In this document: piece by piece, positions 54,452-63,641 of the stretch | Layout of the letters: every line of letters begins with the position of its first letter | How positions within the stretch are numbered: the stretch's first letter is position 1 | Origin: Mucilaginibacter sp. PAMC 26640 | GTDB lineage: Bacteria > Bacteroidota > Bacteroidia > Sphingobacteriales > Sphingobacteriaceae | DNA length: 64,000 nucleotides | Direction of reading: 5' to 3' | NCBI GenBank assembly: GCA_001596135.1 | Contig: CP014773.1 | Coordinates: 4,650,001 to 4,714,000 of the forward strand | The notes under the pieces: model-generated | What the model saw: only the letters and a program-made list of their open reading frames with translations | Database searches by the model: none | Told to the model about the DNA's origin: nothing | Translations under genes and position numbers: made by a program

Positions 54452-56614
54452 ATGAAAGCCTCTATTCGCACTTTACTATTTACAACGTTAACCCTTACTT
54501 TCAGCATCACTGCGTTTGCACAACAGCAGGCTGCCTATTTAAATCCAAATCTGAGTCAAAACGCCCGGGTGAAGGATCTCTTGGGCAAATTAACACTTAC
54601 AGAAAAAGCATTATTGCTGGGTTACAGAAGTAAAGCGGTAGAGCGTCTGCAAATACCCGCCTATAATTGGTGGAATGAGGGACTGCACGGGGTAGCTCGA
54701 GCAGGCGAATCAACCATTTTCCCGCAGGCAATCGCCATGGCTGCAACCTTTGATACGACATTAATCAGGCAAATTGGCGATGTGATATCAACCGAAGCGC
54801 GGGCAAAATACAACCTGGCCATAGCAAAAAACAACCACGGGCAGTATGTAGGGCTGACTTATTGGTCACCCAATATTAATATCTTTCGCGACCCGCGCTG
54901 GGGACGCGGCCAGGAAACTTACGGGGAAGACCCTTTTCTTACCAGCCAGATAGGCATGGCCTATGTAAATGGTATGCAGGGCCAGATACCCGGCAGATTA
55001 AAAATATCTGCAACTGCCAAGCACTTTGTGGCCCACAGCGGCCCGGAAGCTACCCGCGATTATTTTGACTCAAAGGTATCGGAGCAGGACTTGCACAATA
55101 CTTATTTATATGCTTTCAATAAACTGGTTAAAGGTGGTGTTTCCAGCGTAATGACGGCCTACAACAGCGTAAACGGGATCCCGAACTCGGTAAATAACAA
55201 TTTGCTACAAAATATCCTCCGGAAAGACTGGGGCTTTACCGGCTATATTGTAACCGATTGCGGTGCATTAGATGATGTGTTCAATACACATAAATATATT
55301 AAAACCAGCGTAGCAGCAGCAGCGGCGGCTATCAAAGCCGGTATCAACCTGGATTGCTCCAGCGTGCTGCAGAACGATGTAGTAGAAGCTGTAAAACAAA
55401 AACTCCTTTCAGAAAAAGAAGTTGATGCTGCGCTAACGCCGGTATTGCTTACGCAAATGAAACTCGGCTTTTATGATGAGCCTAAACTTTCACCTTATGC
55501 CAATTTCGGCACAGATAGTATCCACAACGCATACCATGTAGCCCTCACCCGTGAGGCAGCGCAAAAAAGCATGGTATTATTAGAAAACAAGGGCAACCTA
55601 TTACCCTTAAGTGCCGATAAATACGGCAGTATAATGGTATTAGGGCCAAATGCGGCATCACTTGATGCCCTGGTTGGCAGCTATCACGGTATCAGCTCTA
55701 ACATGGTAAATTTTGTTGAAGGTATTTCCGGTGCGGTTGATAAAGGGGTAAGGGTTGAATATGACCTGGGAGCAGGTGAAAGCGATACTACCCATTTTGG
55801 TGGAATCTGGGGGGCCGGCAACGCCGATATCAGCATAGCCGTACTAGGATTATCGCCAACTAACGAGGGCGAAGCGGGTGACGCATTCTTATCCCCATCT
55901 GGGGGAGACAAAAAAAACCTAAGCCTGCCTGCCAGCCAGATCGCATTTTTAAAGGCACTGCGCAAAGGCACAAAAACTCCACTGATTGCGGTTGTTACCA
56001 GTGGCAGCGATGTTGACATTGCTGCTATTAAGCCCTATGCAGATGCCATCATCCTGGCCTGGTACCCCGGTGAACAAGGTGGGAACGCACTTGCAGATCT
56101 TTTATTTGGCAAAGTGGCACCGTCGGGTAAACTCCCGCTAACTTTCTACAACTCAGTAAATGATTTGCCTGCTTTTGATAGCTATGATATGAAAGAGCGT
56201 ACTTACAGGTACCACACCGGTAAAGTACAATACCCTTTCGGTTACGGGTTAACCTATACTACCTTCGGGTATGAGGCTGCCTCAAAATTGAAGACACAAT
56301 ATAAAAATACAGATACCATTTCGGTTGCTTATAAATTAACTAATACCGGAAAATTAAATGGAACAGAAACGGCACAGGCCTATATTGTATATCCGAAAAA
56401 TCCGGATCTTCCTATCCAGGAGCTTAAATCGTTTAAAAAAGTTCAACTAAAACCAGCGGAGAGTAACCAAATCACTTTTAAGATCGCGGCGTCTGAACTT
56501 CAAAAGTGGGATGCAAAGGAACATAAGTTTAAAATGTACCCCGGCGAATATGCCATAAAAGTTGGTGGTGATTCTGAAAACGCAGCCTTAATTCAAAAAT
56601 TTACGGTTAAATAG
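54452..56614 (+). CDS. GH3 beta-glycosidase (beta-xylosidase/glucosidase-like)
   Basis: A 720-residue exported enzyme (signal to about AFAQQ). The GH3 N-domain has AYNWWNEGLHGVARAG, WSPNINIFRDPRWGRGQETYGEDP, the substrate-contact KHFVAHSG, and nucleophile Asp269 in YIVTDCGALDDV. The C-domain follows (MVLLENKGNLLPL; YPGEQGGNALADLLFG), then an Fn3-like end (ELKSFKKVQLKPAES). The YNWWNEGLHGVAR start is common among beta-xylosidases and related exo-enzymes, so xylose or glucose are the likely targets. It lies between the FecR gene and the STN-type SusC and is presumably under the same sigma factor. Confidence 0.9.
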   Translation: MKASIRTLLFTTLTLTFSITAFAQQQAAYLNPNLSQNARVKDLLGKLTLTEKALLLGYRSKAVERLQIPAYNWWNEGLHGVARAGESTIFPQAIAMAATFDTTLIRQIGDVISTEARAKYNLAIAKNNHGQYVGLTYWSPNINIFRDPRWGRGQETYGEDPFLTSQIGMAYVNGMQGQIPGRLKISATAKHFVAHSGPEATRDYFDSKVSEQDLHNTYLYAFNKLVKGGVSSVMTAYNSVNGIPNSVNNNLLQNILRKDWGFTGYIVTDCGALDDVFNTHKYIKTSVAAAAAAIKAGINLDCSSVLQNDVVEAVKQKLLSEKEVDAALTPVLLTQMKLGFYDEPKLSPYANFGTDSIHNAYHVALTREAAQKSMVLLENKGNLLPLSADKYGSIMVLGPNAASLDALVGSYHGISSNMVNFVEGISGAVDKGVRVEYDLGAGESDTTHFGGIWGAGNADISIAVLGLSPTNEGEAGDAFLSPSGGDKKNLSLPASQIAFLKALRKGTKTPLIAVVTSGSDVDIAAIKPYADAIILAWYPGEQGGNALADLLFGKVAPSGKLPLTFYNSVNDLPAFDSYDMKERTYRYHTGKVQYPFGYGLTYTTFGYEAASKLKTQYKNTDTISVAYKLTNTGKLNGTETAQAYIVYPKNPDLPIQELKSFKKVQLKPAESNQITFKIAASELQKWDAKEHKFKMYPGEYAIKVGGDSENAALIQKFTVK

Positions 56615-56744
56615 CTTTTTACTGCTACTCAGATACTTAAAGTAACGCGAATTTTACGTTATTTTAATCCGTCAAAGTTGGATTGGCCCTGCTTTGCCTT
56701 GATTTTTTTATCGCGCAAGCCATGTTTTGGGTATTGAAAATAAA

Positions 56745-56762
56745 CCGGGGACTCCTCCCCGG
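56745..56762 (+). terminator. GC-rich hairpin between GH3 and the STN-SusC gene
   Basis: A perfect 7-bp stem (CCGGGGA and TCCCCGG) with a CTCC loop. No T run follows on the plus strand, so it may be a weak terminator or attenuator; on the minus strand a TTTATTTT run follows. It lies 24 nt before the small ORF at 56786. Confidence 0.45.
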
Positions 56763-56785
56763 CTATCAACTAAATCTCAGAACAT

Positions 56786-56986
56786 ATGAATTCGCTTTTA
56801 AATCATCTTAACGTTTGGGCAAATTCATCTTGTAGTTATAGAACAATCATTAGCCGAAAACTGCTTACAACTTTTGCTAATTTATTAGCTTTTGCTTTTT
56901 TAACTGAAATAGTTGATTGGAGGCAACAAAAAAGCAAAGGTGGTGCTTTGCTGGTAAATGAAGTGGTGGAGTCTGTTTGGTGTTAA
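56786..56986 (+). CDS. Possible small leader ORF upstream of SusC
   Basis: A 66-codon ORF with an ATG start, ending 9 nt before the SusC start codon. The middle (LLTTFANLLAFAFLTEIV) could be a membrane segment. I do not recognise a family, and the Cys/Ser/Arg-rich ends are not typical of a conserved protein. It may be a leader peptide linked to the hairpin upstream or a chance ORF. Confidence 0.25.
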   Translation: MNSLLNHLNVWANSSCSYRTIISRKLLTTFANLLAFAFLTEIVDWRQQKSKGGALLVNEVVESVWC

Positions 56987-56995
56987 CCTCTATTA

Positions 56996-59900
56996 ATGAA
57001 ACTGAGATTTTTATTAATTTCATTATTTAGCTTATCCTCATTTGCCGGTGTTTACGGGCAAAATAAAGTCTCTTTGAACTTAAAATCGGCAGATTTTAAA
57101 AAAGCGCTCGCTGCTATTGAAAAGCAATCGCCCTACCATTTTGTATACAGCGAACGTAAGATCCCAACCACTGCTAAGTTTAGCCTCACTGTCGATAAGG
57201 AAGATGCCCTGGTAGCTTTGGATAAACTGTTAGCCAATACGGGCTTCACTTACAATAAACTGAGTAACAATATCATCGTGATTTTACCGGTTGGCGAACA
57301 ATTAGGTTCCTCTCAGATCACCGGCACCGTTGCAGCTGATAATGCGCTGCCCTTAATTGGCGCCACTGTGCAGCTGCAAGGTTCAACGATTTCTACAGCA
57401 ACTGATATAAACGGCAAGTTTTCGCTTGATGTACCGGTCAATTCGCAGTTAACTATTACCTATGTAGGCTATGTACCACAAACCTTCACCATAAAGGATT
57501 ACGATCCGCTTAGCATCCGCATGCTTCCGGAGGATAATGCGCTGAGCGAAGTTATTATTACTGCACTCGGCTTAAAAAAATCCGAACGCAGGCTGGGTTA
57601 CTCGGTAACACAGATAAGTGGTGATGAGGTTTCGGAAACGCGAGAGCCAACTTTCATTAATGCACTGGCCGGAAAAGTGGCCGGACTGATCGTACAATCG
57701 CCACCTAATGGCCCTGGCGGGTCGTCTAGGGTTATTTTGCGTGGCTATTCTTCATTTTCAGGCTCTAACCAGCCGCTTTACGTTATCGATGGCATCCCGA
57801 TCAATAGCGACACACGCGAAAACACGGAAGATCCCTTAAAAATATATGGCGGGGCAGACCCCGGCGACGGCCTGGCATCCATCAACCCGGATGATATCGA
57901 ATCGATCAGTATTTTAAAGGGTGCCTCGGCAGCTGCACTTTACGGTGGCAGTGCCCAGGCCGGGGTAATCTTGATCACCACTAAAAAAGCATCCGGCACA
58001 AACGGTTTAGGTATCACTTTTAACAGCAATACCGTGCTGGAAAAAATGGTGCCTTACGGCGATCTGCAATACCAATATGGCCGTGGTAATAATGGAATGC
58101 TGTACACGGCCGCTGATAATATCAGCAACAATTATTATTTAACCGGCCAATCCTGGGGGGTACCGTTTTCAGGACAGATGGCACTTGGGGCAGATGGGCA
58201 AATTGGCCCTTATCAGCCCCAAACCGCAAAACAAAGGTTCAATACCTTTTTTAATACGGGTTTTAGCACTACGAATAGTCTCGCGTTGGCAAAAACAATT
58301 AAGGATGGTAGTTTCAGAGTATCAGCGTCGCAAACCAAAAGTAACTCGCCTATCCCTGGCTCCGGCTTTGAGCGGTACAACGGGCTTTTAAAATTCATCC
58401 AGGATTTTGGCAAGCGCATCCACACGGATATTAAAATAGATGCATCCAGAACGCAACGGCTCAATATCCCACTTTTGCGCGGCGACGACCGCGGATCCTT
58501 CGCAAAATATTTTATCCGGTCGGATAATGTAACCGATATCGCCTTCCTGGATAAGCGGGATGCCGAAGGTAATTATCTCTACACTTACACTAATCCTTAC
58601 ATCGGGATAGAAAAAGTGATCAATAACCAAACTCAAAACCGGATCATCTCTTCGGCAAATATTTCGGTCGACCTTACCAACCACTTACAGGCCAACCTCA
58701 TCAGCGGTATAGATTATGTAAATACCGATGGACTATTTGTTAACTTCCCTAACAATAAAAATGGCGGCGGCTCCATCACCACTACCAACTTCAACCAGCA
58801 GCGCAGCGATGTACGGGGAATGTTGTTGTACAACCAATCTTTTGGTAATATCAGCCTGAGCGGTTTCGCCGGCGCGGAACTGCAGCAGGCAACTTTTAAA
58901 TCGGTAACATTAACCGGCGTCAACCTTGCCGATCCGAATCTGGTTAGCCTAGGCAACGTTACGGTAGGCCAGCCCGTACAAATTACAATACCGCGCTCTA
59001 AAACCAATTCGGTATTCGGAGAGGCTCAAATCGGTTTTAAAAATTATCTTTTTCTAGAGATTACCGGCCGTAATGACTGGTTTTCGGCTTTAACCTCCTC
59101 CAGGCCCGGCTTCACCAACCATATATTTTACCCTTCGGCTAACTTGAGTTATATTTTTACAGATGCACTGAAGATAGACCCGCAGATTCTCTCTTTTGGG
59201 AAATTGAGGCTGGCAGTTGGGCAAACCAGTAGTAACCCGGTTCCAAATCAAACGGATCTCACTTTTAAGTTTACACCCACGGTGAATGGTATACCGGGGC
59301 AGGAGATCAGCAATACTTCTTTGCCCCCATCGGGACTAAAACCCGAAAACACTACCGAAACCGAAATAGGTACCGAACTTAAGTTTTTTAAAGACCGCCT
59401 TTTTATTGATTTTGCCTGGTACAATAAAACATCAAAAAACTTTCTCCTCCCTATCGCGCTGCCTACGGCCACTGGTTTTAATGCCACTTACCAAAACGCA
59501 GGCTCGATGTATAACCGCGGCATCGAGCTTTTGGTTAATGCCACCGCTATAAGAACAAAAAACTTTTCATGGGATGTCAGCATCAATTACGCTAAAAATA
59601 AAAACCTGGTTACCAGTTTAAATGATGCTTTAAAGACCAACGGGGTATCGTTCTATTATAATATCAAAGCCAAAGCGGGCTATCCGCTTGGGTCAATCTT
59701 CGGTACGCCCTTCCGCCGGGATGCTGCAGGGCAACTGGTTTACAAGGCTATTAGTGCCAATGGCAGCGGCACAGCCGATGCAGTAGTAATTGACAAGGGC
59801 GCCTTAACTTTTGATAGCAATGGTAACCCGGTGAAAACAGCAGGCGGAATGCTTGCTGTAAATAACGAAGTATACCTGGGCAGCACCAATCCGGATTGGA

Positions 59901-60436
59901 CCGGTGGGATAACCAATAGTTTCCGCTTTAAAAACCTGCGATTAAGCTTTTTAATAGATGGCCGGTTTGGCGGAAAAATATATGAGGACGGCGCGCGCTG
60001 GGCTAATTTCTTTGGTAATAGCACAACATCAGTACTGGGCCGCGACGGCAAATATATCCCACAGGGAATGGTGAACACCGGTACGGATGCCGCGCCAAAT
60101 TATGTTAAAAATACTTTGCCTTATAACCCCTACCAACAATACAATGCAAACGGCACACTGGCTTATTACGTAGATGAATCATCGGTATTCAGCCGCACGT
60201 TTATAAAACTGCGGCAGGTGTCATTGGGTTATACACTACCCAGGCGCTTACTCGGCAACGGCCCGGTTAAAAGTGCAACCTTTTCATTAATAGCGCGTAA
60301 TTTGCTTTACTTCCGAAAAGACCTGCCCATATTTGACCCGGATGCATCAGATAGTATCGGTAATGGCTACGGCTATGATACCGGCGGACTGCCAGCCAGC
60401 AGAACTTACGGTTTTAACTTAAATATTGTTTTTTGA
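56996..60436 (+). CDS. STN-domain SusC-family TonB-dependent transporter/transducer
   Basis: A complete 1,146-residue transporter. After the signal (ending GVYGQ), residues about 25-95 form an STN domain (LNLKSADFKKALAAIEKQSPYH, then ALDKLLANTGFTY), which signals to FecR-type anti-sigma factors. Next are a carboxypeptidase-like domain (ITGTVAADNALPLIGATVQLQGST), a TonB-box region (LSEVIITALGLKKSERRLGYS), the plug (SISILKGASAAALYGGSAQAGVILITTKK) and the barrel, ending ASRTYGFNLNIVF. The STN domain together with the sigma and FecR genes upstream indicates a transport-coupled induction circuit. Its stop overlaps the next SusD gene. Confidence 0.96.
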   Translation: MKLRFLLISLFSLSSFAGVYGQNKVSLNLKSADFKKALAAIEKQSPYHFVYSERKIPTTAKFSLTVDKEDALVALDKLLANTGFTYNKLSNNIIVILPVGEQLGSSQITGTVAADNALPLIGATVQLQGSTISTATDINGKFSLDVPVNSQLTITYVGYVPQTFTIKDYDPLSIRMLPEDNALSEVIITALGLKKSERRLGYSVTQISGDEVSETREPTFINALAGKVAGLIVQSPPNGPGGSSRVILRGYSSFSGSNQPLYVIDGIPINSDTRENTEDPLKIYGGADPGDGLASINPDDIESISILKGASAAALYGGSAQAGVILITTKKASGTNGLGITFNSNTVLEKMVPYGDLQYQYGRGNNGMLYTAADNISNNYYLTGQSWGVPFSGQMALGADGQIGPYQPQTAKQRFNTFFNTGFSTTNSLALAKTIKDGSFRVSASQTKSNSPIPGSGFERYNGLLKFIQDFGKRIHTDIKIDASRTQRLNIPLLRGDDRGSFAKYFIRSDNVTDIAFLDKRDAEGNYLYTYTNPYIGIEKVINNQTQNRIISSANISVDLTNHLQANLISGIDYVNTDGLFVNFPNNKNGGGSITTTNFNQQRSDVRGMLLYNQSFGNISLSGFAGAELQQATFKSVTLTGVNLADPNLVSLGNVTVGQPVQITIPRSKTNSVFGEAQIGFKNYLFLEITGRNDWFSALTSSRPGFTNHIFYPSANLSYIFTDALKIDPQILSFGKLRLAVGQTSSNPVPNQTDLTFKFTPTVNGIPGQEISNTSLPPSGLKPENTTETEIGTELKFFKDRLFIDFAWYNKTSKNFLLPIALPTATGFNATYQNAGSMYNRGIELLVNATAIRTKNFSWDVSINYAKNKNLVTSLNDALKTNGVSFYYNIKAKAGYPLGSIFGTPFRRDAAGQLVYKAISANGSGTADAVVIDKGALTFDSNGNPVKTAGGMLAVNNEVYLGSTNPDWTGGITNSFRFKNLRLSFLIDGRFGGKIYEDGARWANFFGNSTTSVLGRDGKYIPQGMVNTGTDAAPNYVKNTLPYNPYQQYNANGTLAYYVDESSVFSRTFIKLRQVSLGYTLPRRLLGNGPVKSATFSLIARNLLYFRKDLPIFDPDASDSIGNGYGYDTGGLPASRTYGFNLNIVF

Positions 60437-61947
60437 TGATGAACAGAGGATTAAAGCGGCTACTCAAAACAACGGTGATCATCTGCTTTGCTTTGCTGCC
60501 CTGTGCATGCACCAAAAATTTTGCTGAATACAACCTCAACCCGGATGGCAGTGTGGTTGCGCAGCCTGCACTTTTATTTTCAGATGCACTGGTAAAGACC
60601 TCTGCCGCAGATATGGAGGCCCGCACCAATTACTGCCATGCTTTTATGCAATACGGTTACAGCGATTTTTGGTCGGGTACTACCTATTCCTTGTCAGATG
60701 CAATTTCCAACCGGTATTGGAACAACTTCTACATCCCCGTATTACGAAACCTGGAGTACATCGTACCTATTCTCAAAAACAAGCCGGATATGGCTACTAC
60801 GTATGCCGCAGCGCGTATCTGGCGGGTTTTTATTTATCAAAAACTGACAGATATGTACGGGGACATCCCCTATTTTCAGGCTGGGCAGGCGCTTGCAAGT
60901 GGAATATTCACGCCGGAGTACGATACCCAGCAGGTGATCTATGCCGACCTCATCAAAGAGTTACGTGCTGCCATTGCCCTTATGAAAAGTAACCCGGCAA
61001 TGGTTGTTGGCGGCGACCAATTCTATGGTGGCAGTGCTGCCCAGTGGCGTAAGCTGGCCAACGCTATGTTGCTAAAAATTGGTATGAGACTGATAAAGGT
61101 TGACCCGGCACAAGCCGCAATTTTAGTAAAAGAAGCCTATACCGATGGTGTGATGACCTCTAATATGGACATGCCGGTGTTAAAGCATAACAGCAGCGCA
61201 GATAATGGCTTTTTCTTTAACCTCAGCGATCAGCATTTTTTCCTTCATCAAACCCTGGTAAGTAAAATGAAGGCCGCAGGCGATCCCCGGCTTAATATTT
61301 ATGGGGCAATTTATAACAAAGCCGCCAATGCGGGCGGGGTAATTACATCAAAAGATACCTTACAGTATGTAGGCTACAGTTTTAAAGCAGCCGATCCATT
61401 ACCAAATGCAAGGGTCAATGTTTCGATATTTGGTTTAGAAGAAACACCTTTTTTTGATTTTCAGTTTGCGGAAGTGCAGTTTCTACTGGCAGAAGCCGTG
61501 CTGAGAGGGTACATAGATGGAGATGCCAACGAATACTACCGATCCGGCGTAACTGCCCACATGCAATCGCTGGCACTTTTGCCCACCGGGCCTTCCATTA
61601 GCAATGCGCAAATTGTAGCCTACCTGGCCCGCAACCCATTAGTAGATCCTTTAGACCCCACCGTCGAGAAAAGCATTGAACGGATCAACACCGAATTCTG
61701 GTTAGCCGGGTTTATATTTGATGCAGACGAGGTTTACGCCAACTGGCGCCGTACAGGCTATCCTAAACTAGTGGCCAATCCAAACACCATTACCGGCCCA
61801 AGCAGTTCGCGCGGTGCTATTCCGCGAAAGCTTCCCTATCCGCAATCAGAGTTTACACTGAATAGTACGAATGTAAACAAGGCCCTGGCCGTATACGGAG
61901 GGCTAAATGATTTTAATGAAAAGGCCCGGGTGTGGTGGGATAAGTAG
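60436..61947 (+). CDS. SusD-like outer-membrane lipoprotein, SusD_2 type
   Basis: A lipoprotein of about 503 residues (lipobox PCAC) with the SusD_2 opening CTKNFAEYNLNPDGS, then ARIWRVFIYQKLTDMYGDIPYFQAG, AAQWRKLANAMLLKIGMRLIKVDP, DFQFAEVQFLLAEAVLRGY, EVYANWRRTGYPKLV and the VWWDK end. I set the start at ATG 60436, which shares the last base of the SusC stop; TTG 60433 and ATG 60439 are alternatives. It completes the transporter complex of the sigma/FecR-controlled locus. Confidence 0.94.
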   Translation: MMNRGLKRLLKTTVIICFALLPCACTKNFAEYNLNPDGSVVAQPALLFSDALVKTSAADMEARTNYCHAFMQYGYSDFWSGTTYSLSDAISNRYWNNFYIPVLRNLEYIVPILKNKPDMATTYAAARIWRVFIYQKLTDMYGDIPYFQAGQALASGIFTPEYDTQQVIYADLIKELRAAIALMKSNPAMVVGGDQFYGGSAAQWRKLANAMLLKIGMRLIKVDPAQAAILVKEAYTDGVMTSNMDMPVLKHNSSADNGFFFNLSDQHFFLHQTLVSKMKAAGDPRLNIYGAIYNKAANAGGVITSKDTLQYVGYSFKAADPLPNARVNVSIFGLEETPFFDFQFAEVQFLLAEAVLRGYIDGDANEYYRSGVTAHMQSLALLPTGPSISNAQIVAYLARNPLVDPLDPTVEKSIERINTEFWLAGFIFDADEVYANWRRTGYPKLVANPNTITGPSSSRGAIPRKLPYPQSEFTLNSTNVNKALAVYGGLNDFNEKARVWWDK

Positions 61948-62156
61948 CTTTCCGCATTCGCATTTTGTGTGCTGAACAAATTGCCTGCTTATAAAGACGG
62001 TCCAGTTAAACACTAAGGGCCTTTGTGAAGATACCTCCTATTTCCGCATCAATTTTCAAAATAATTCGTCTCAAGATGCCGAAAAGAAAGTTTAGAAAAT
62101 TTTAATTTTTTTAAACATAATAATTGTGGTGATGTTCCTATTGGAAACAATAAGTT

Positions 62157-62651
62157 ATGTTGATTGCATCTCCTACTCAGGTTAACCCTGTTTCAAAAGG
62201 GACACCAAAAACGATCACGCTCCATATTAACGGGGCAGCGCATACCCTGGAGGTATTACCTTATGTGAGCCTGTTGGATGCCCTTAGAGAATACCTGGAT
62301 TTAACGGGCACTAAAAAAGGCTGCGACCATGGACAATGTGGTGCATGCACGGTTTTATGTGATGGCAAACGGGTTTTAAGTTGCCTTACATTGGCGGTGA
62401 TGAAAGATGGTGCCGAAATTACCACCATTGAAGGTGTGGATCATCCCTTGCAACAGGGTTTTATTGATCATGACGCGTTTCAATGCGGTTATTGCACTCC
62501 CGGGCAGATCTGCAGCGCCATTGGCATGATGCAGGAAGGAAAGGCTAAAACCAGGTTGGAAGTGCAGGATGCCATGAGTGGTAACCTTTGCCGCTGTGGC
62601 GCCAACATGCAGATAATTGACGCAATAATGGAAGGGATGGGTCATGAATAA
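62157..62651 (+). CDS. paoA: [2Fe-2S] subunit of a molybdenum hydroxylase (PaoA/YagT-like)
   Basis: A 164-residue electron-transfer subunit of a xanthine-oxidase-family enzyme. The plant-ferredoxin-like cluster ligands are Cys56, Cys61, Cys64 (GCDHGQCGACTV) and Cys76. The second cluster uses Cys110 and Cys113 (QCGYCTPGQ) and Cys145 and Cys147 (NLCRCG). E. coli PaoA carries a Tat signal; this protein begins MLIASPTQVNPVSKG with no twin arginine, so the enzyme is probably cytoplasmic. It overlaps the next gene by 8 nt. The substrate is unknown; aldehydes are likely by analogy. Confidence 0.92.
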   Translation: MLIASPTQVNPVSKGTPKTITLHINGAAHTLEVLPYVSLLDALREYLDLTGTKKGCDHGQCGACTVLCDGKRVLSCLTLAVMKDGAEITTIEGVDHPLQQGFIDHDAFQCGYCTPGQICSAIGMMQEGKAKTRLEVQDAMSGNLCRCGANMQIIDAIMEGMGHE

Positions 62652-63636
62652 TTTTGATTATGAGGTAGCAGGCTCCGTTGAGGAAGCAGTAGGAAAATCA
62701 ACCTTTATCGCCGGTGGCACCAACCTGCTCGATCTGCTCAAATACAACCTTGAAAGCGTTGAAACGCTGGTAGATATCAACTCGCTTGATAGCGCCATAA
62801 CTCAGATAGAAACGGGGATACTGCTCGGCGCTTTGGCCACCAATGCAGATACTGCCTACCACCCGCTTATCGAACAGAACTACCCACTGCTATCTAAGGC
62901 TATTTTGGCCGGTGCATCCGGGCAGATCCGCAATATGGCCACCAACGGCGGTAACTTATTACAGCGTACCCGTTGTTATTATTTTTATGATGCCCATGCC
63001 CCATGCAATAAAAGAGTACCGGGGTCCGGGTGTTCGGCAATCAACGGTAACAACCGCATTATGGCTATTCTGGGTACCAGTGAGCATTGTATCGCAGTAT
63101 TCCCTTCGGATATGTGTGTGGCACTGGCCGCATTGGATGCCGTGGTAAACATTGCTGGCCCGAATGGCAACCGGAAATTAAATTTTGCTGATTTTCATCG
63201 CTTGCCGGGAGATACGCCACATTTAGATAACAATTTATTGGCCGGAGAACTGATCACCGGCATTGAGCTGCCCAAAAAAGGGTTTGCAAAAAACTACTCC
63301 TATTTAAAACTACGCGACCGCAATTCTTACGCCTTTGCCTTAATATCGGTAGCTACAGGTTTGGACATTGAAAATGGCATCATCAAAGAGGCCCGCATTG
63401 CCCTGGGCGGTGTGGCGCATAAGCCGTGGCGCGTAAAAGCGGCAGAAGATTACCTTGCCGGAAAACAACCAGATGAAGCAAATTTTGCGGCTGCTGCGGA
63501 AATAATACTACAAGGCGCTATCGGCTTTGAACATAACGAATTTAAAATAGAACTGGCTAAACGTGCCATAATCCGCAATGGAATGATGGCCTTAGATCCA
63601 TCCACTCAATTACCCGGCGCACAGCCTTCAGCATAA
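62644..63636 (+). CDS. paoB: FAD-binding subunit of a molybdenum hydroxylase (PaoB/YagS-like) with a [4Fe-4S] insert
   Basis: A 330-residue flavoprotein subunit. The FAD site shows FIAGGTNLLDLLK and ILAGASGQIRNMATNGGNLLQRTRC. The four cysteines Cys111, Cys121, Cys130 and Cys149 (RTRCYYF, APCNKR, GSGCSAI, SEHCIAV) match the extra [4Fe-4S] cluster of E. coli PaoB, which separates this group from ordinary xanthine dehydrogenase flavoproteins. It links the iron-sulfur subunit before it and the molybdenum subunit that starts 6 nt after its stop. Confidence 0.92.
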   Translation: MNNFDYEVAGSVEEAVGKSTFIAGGTNLLDLLKYNLESVETLVDINSLDSAITQIETGILLGALATNADTAYHPLIEQNYPLLSKAILAGASGQIRNMATNGGNLLQRTRCYYFYDAHAPCNKRVPGSGCSAINGNNRIMAILGTSEHCIAVFPSDMCVALAALDAVVNIAGPNGNRKLNFADFHRLPGDTPHLDNNLLAGELITGIELPKKGFAKNYSYLKLRDRNSYAFALISVATGLDIENGIIKEARIALGGVAHKPWRVKAAEDYLAGKQPDEANFAAAAEIILQGAIGFEHNEFKIELAKRAIIRNGMMALDPSTQLPGAQPSA

Positions 63637-63641
63637 ATACC

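Noticed and set aside
18169..61947. SusC genes as copies of one recent duplication
   Set aside because: The N-terminal, plug and barrel sequences differ widely, one carries an STN domain, and one SusD partner is of another subtype.
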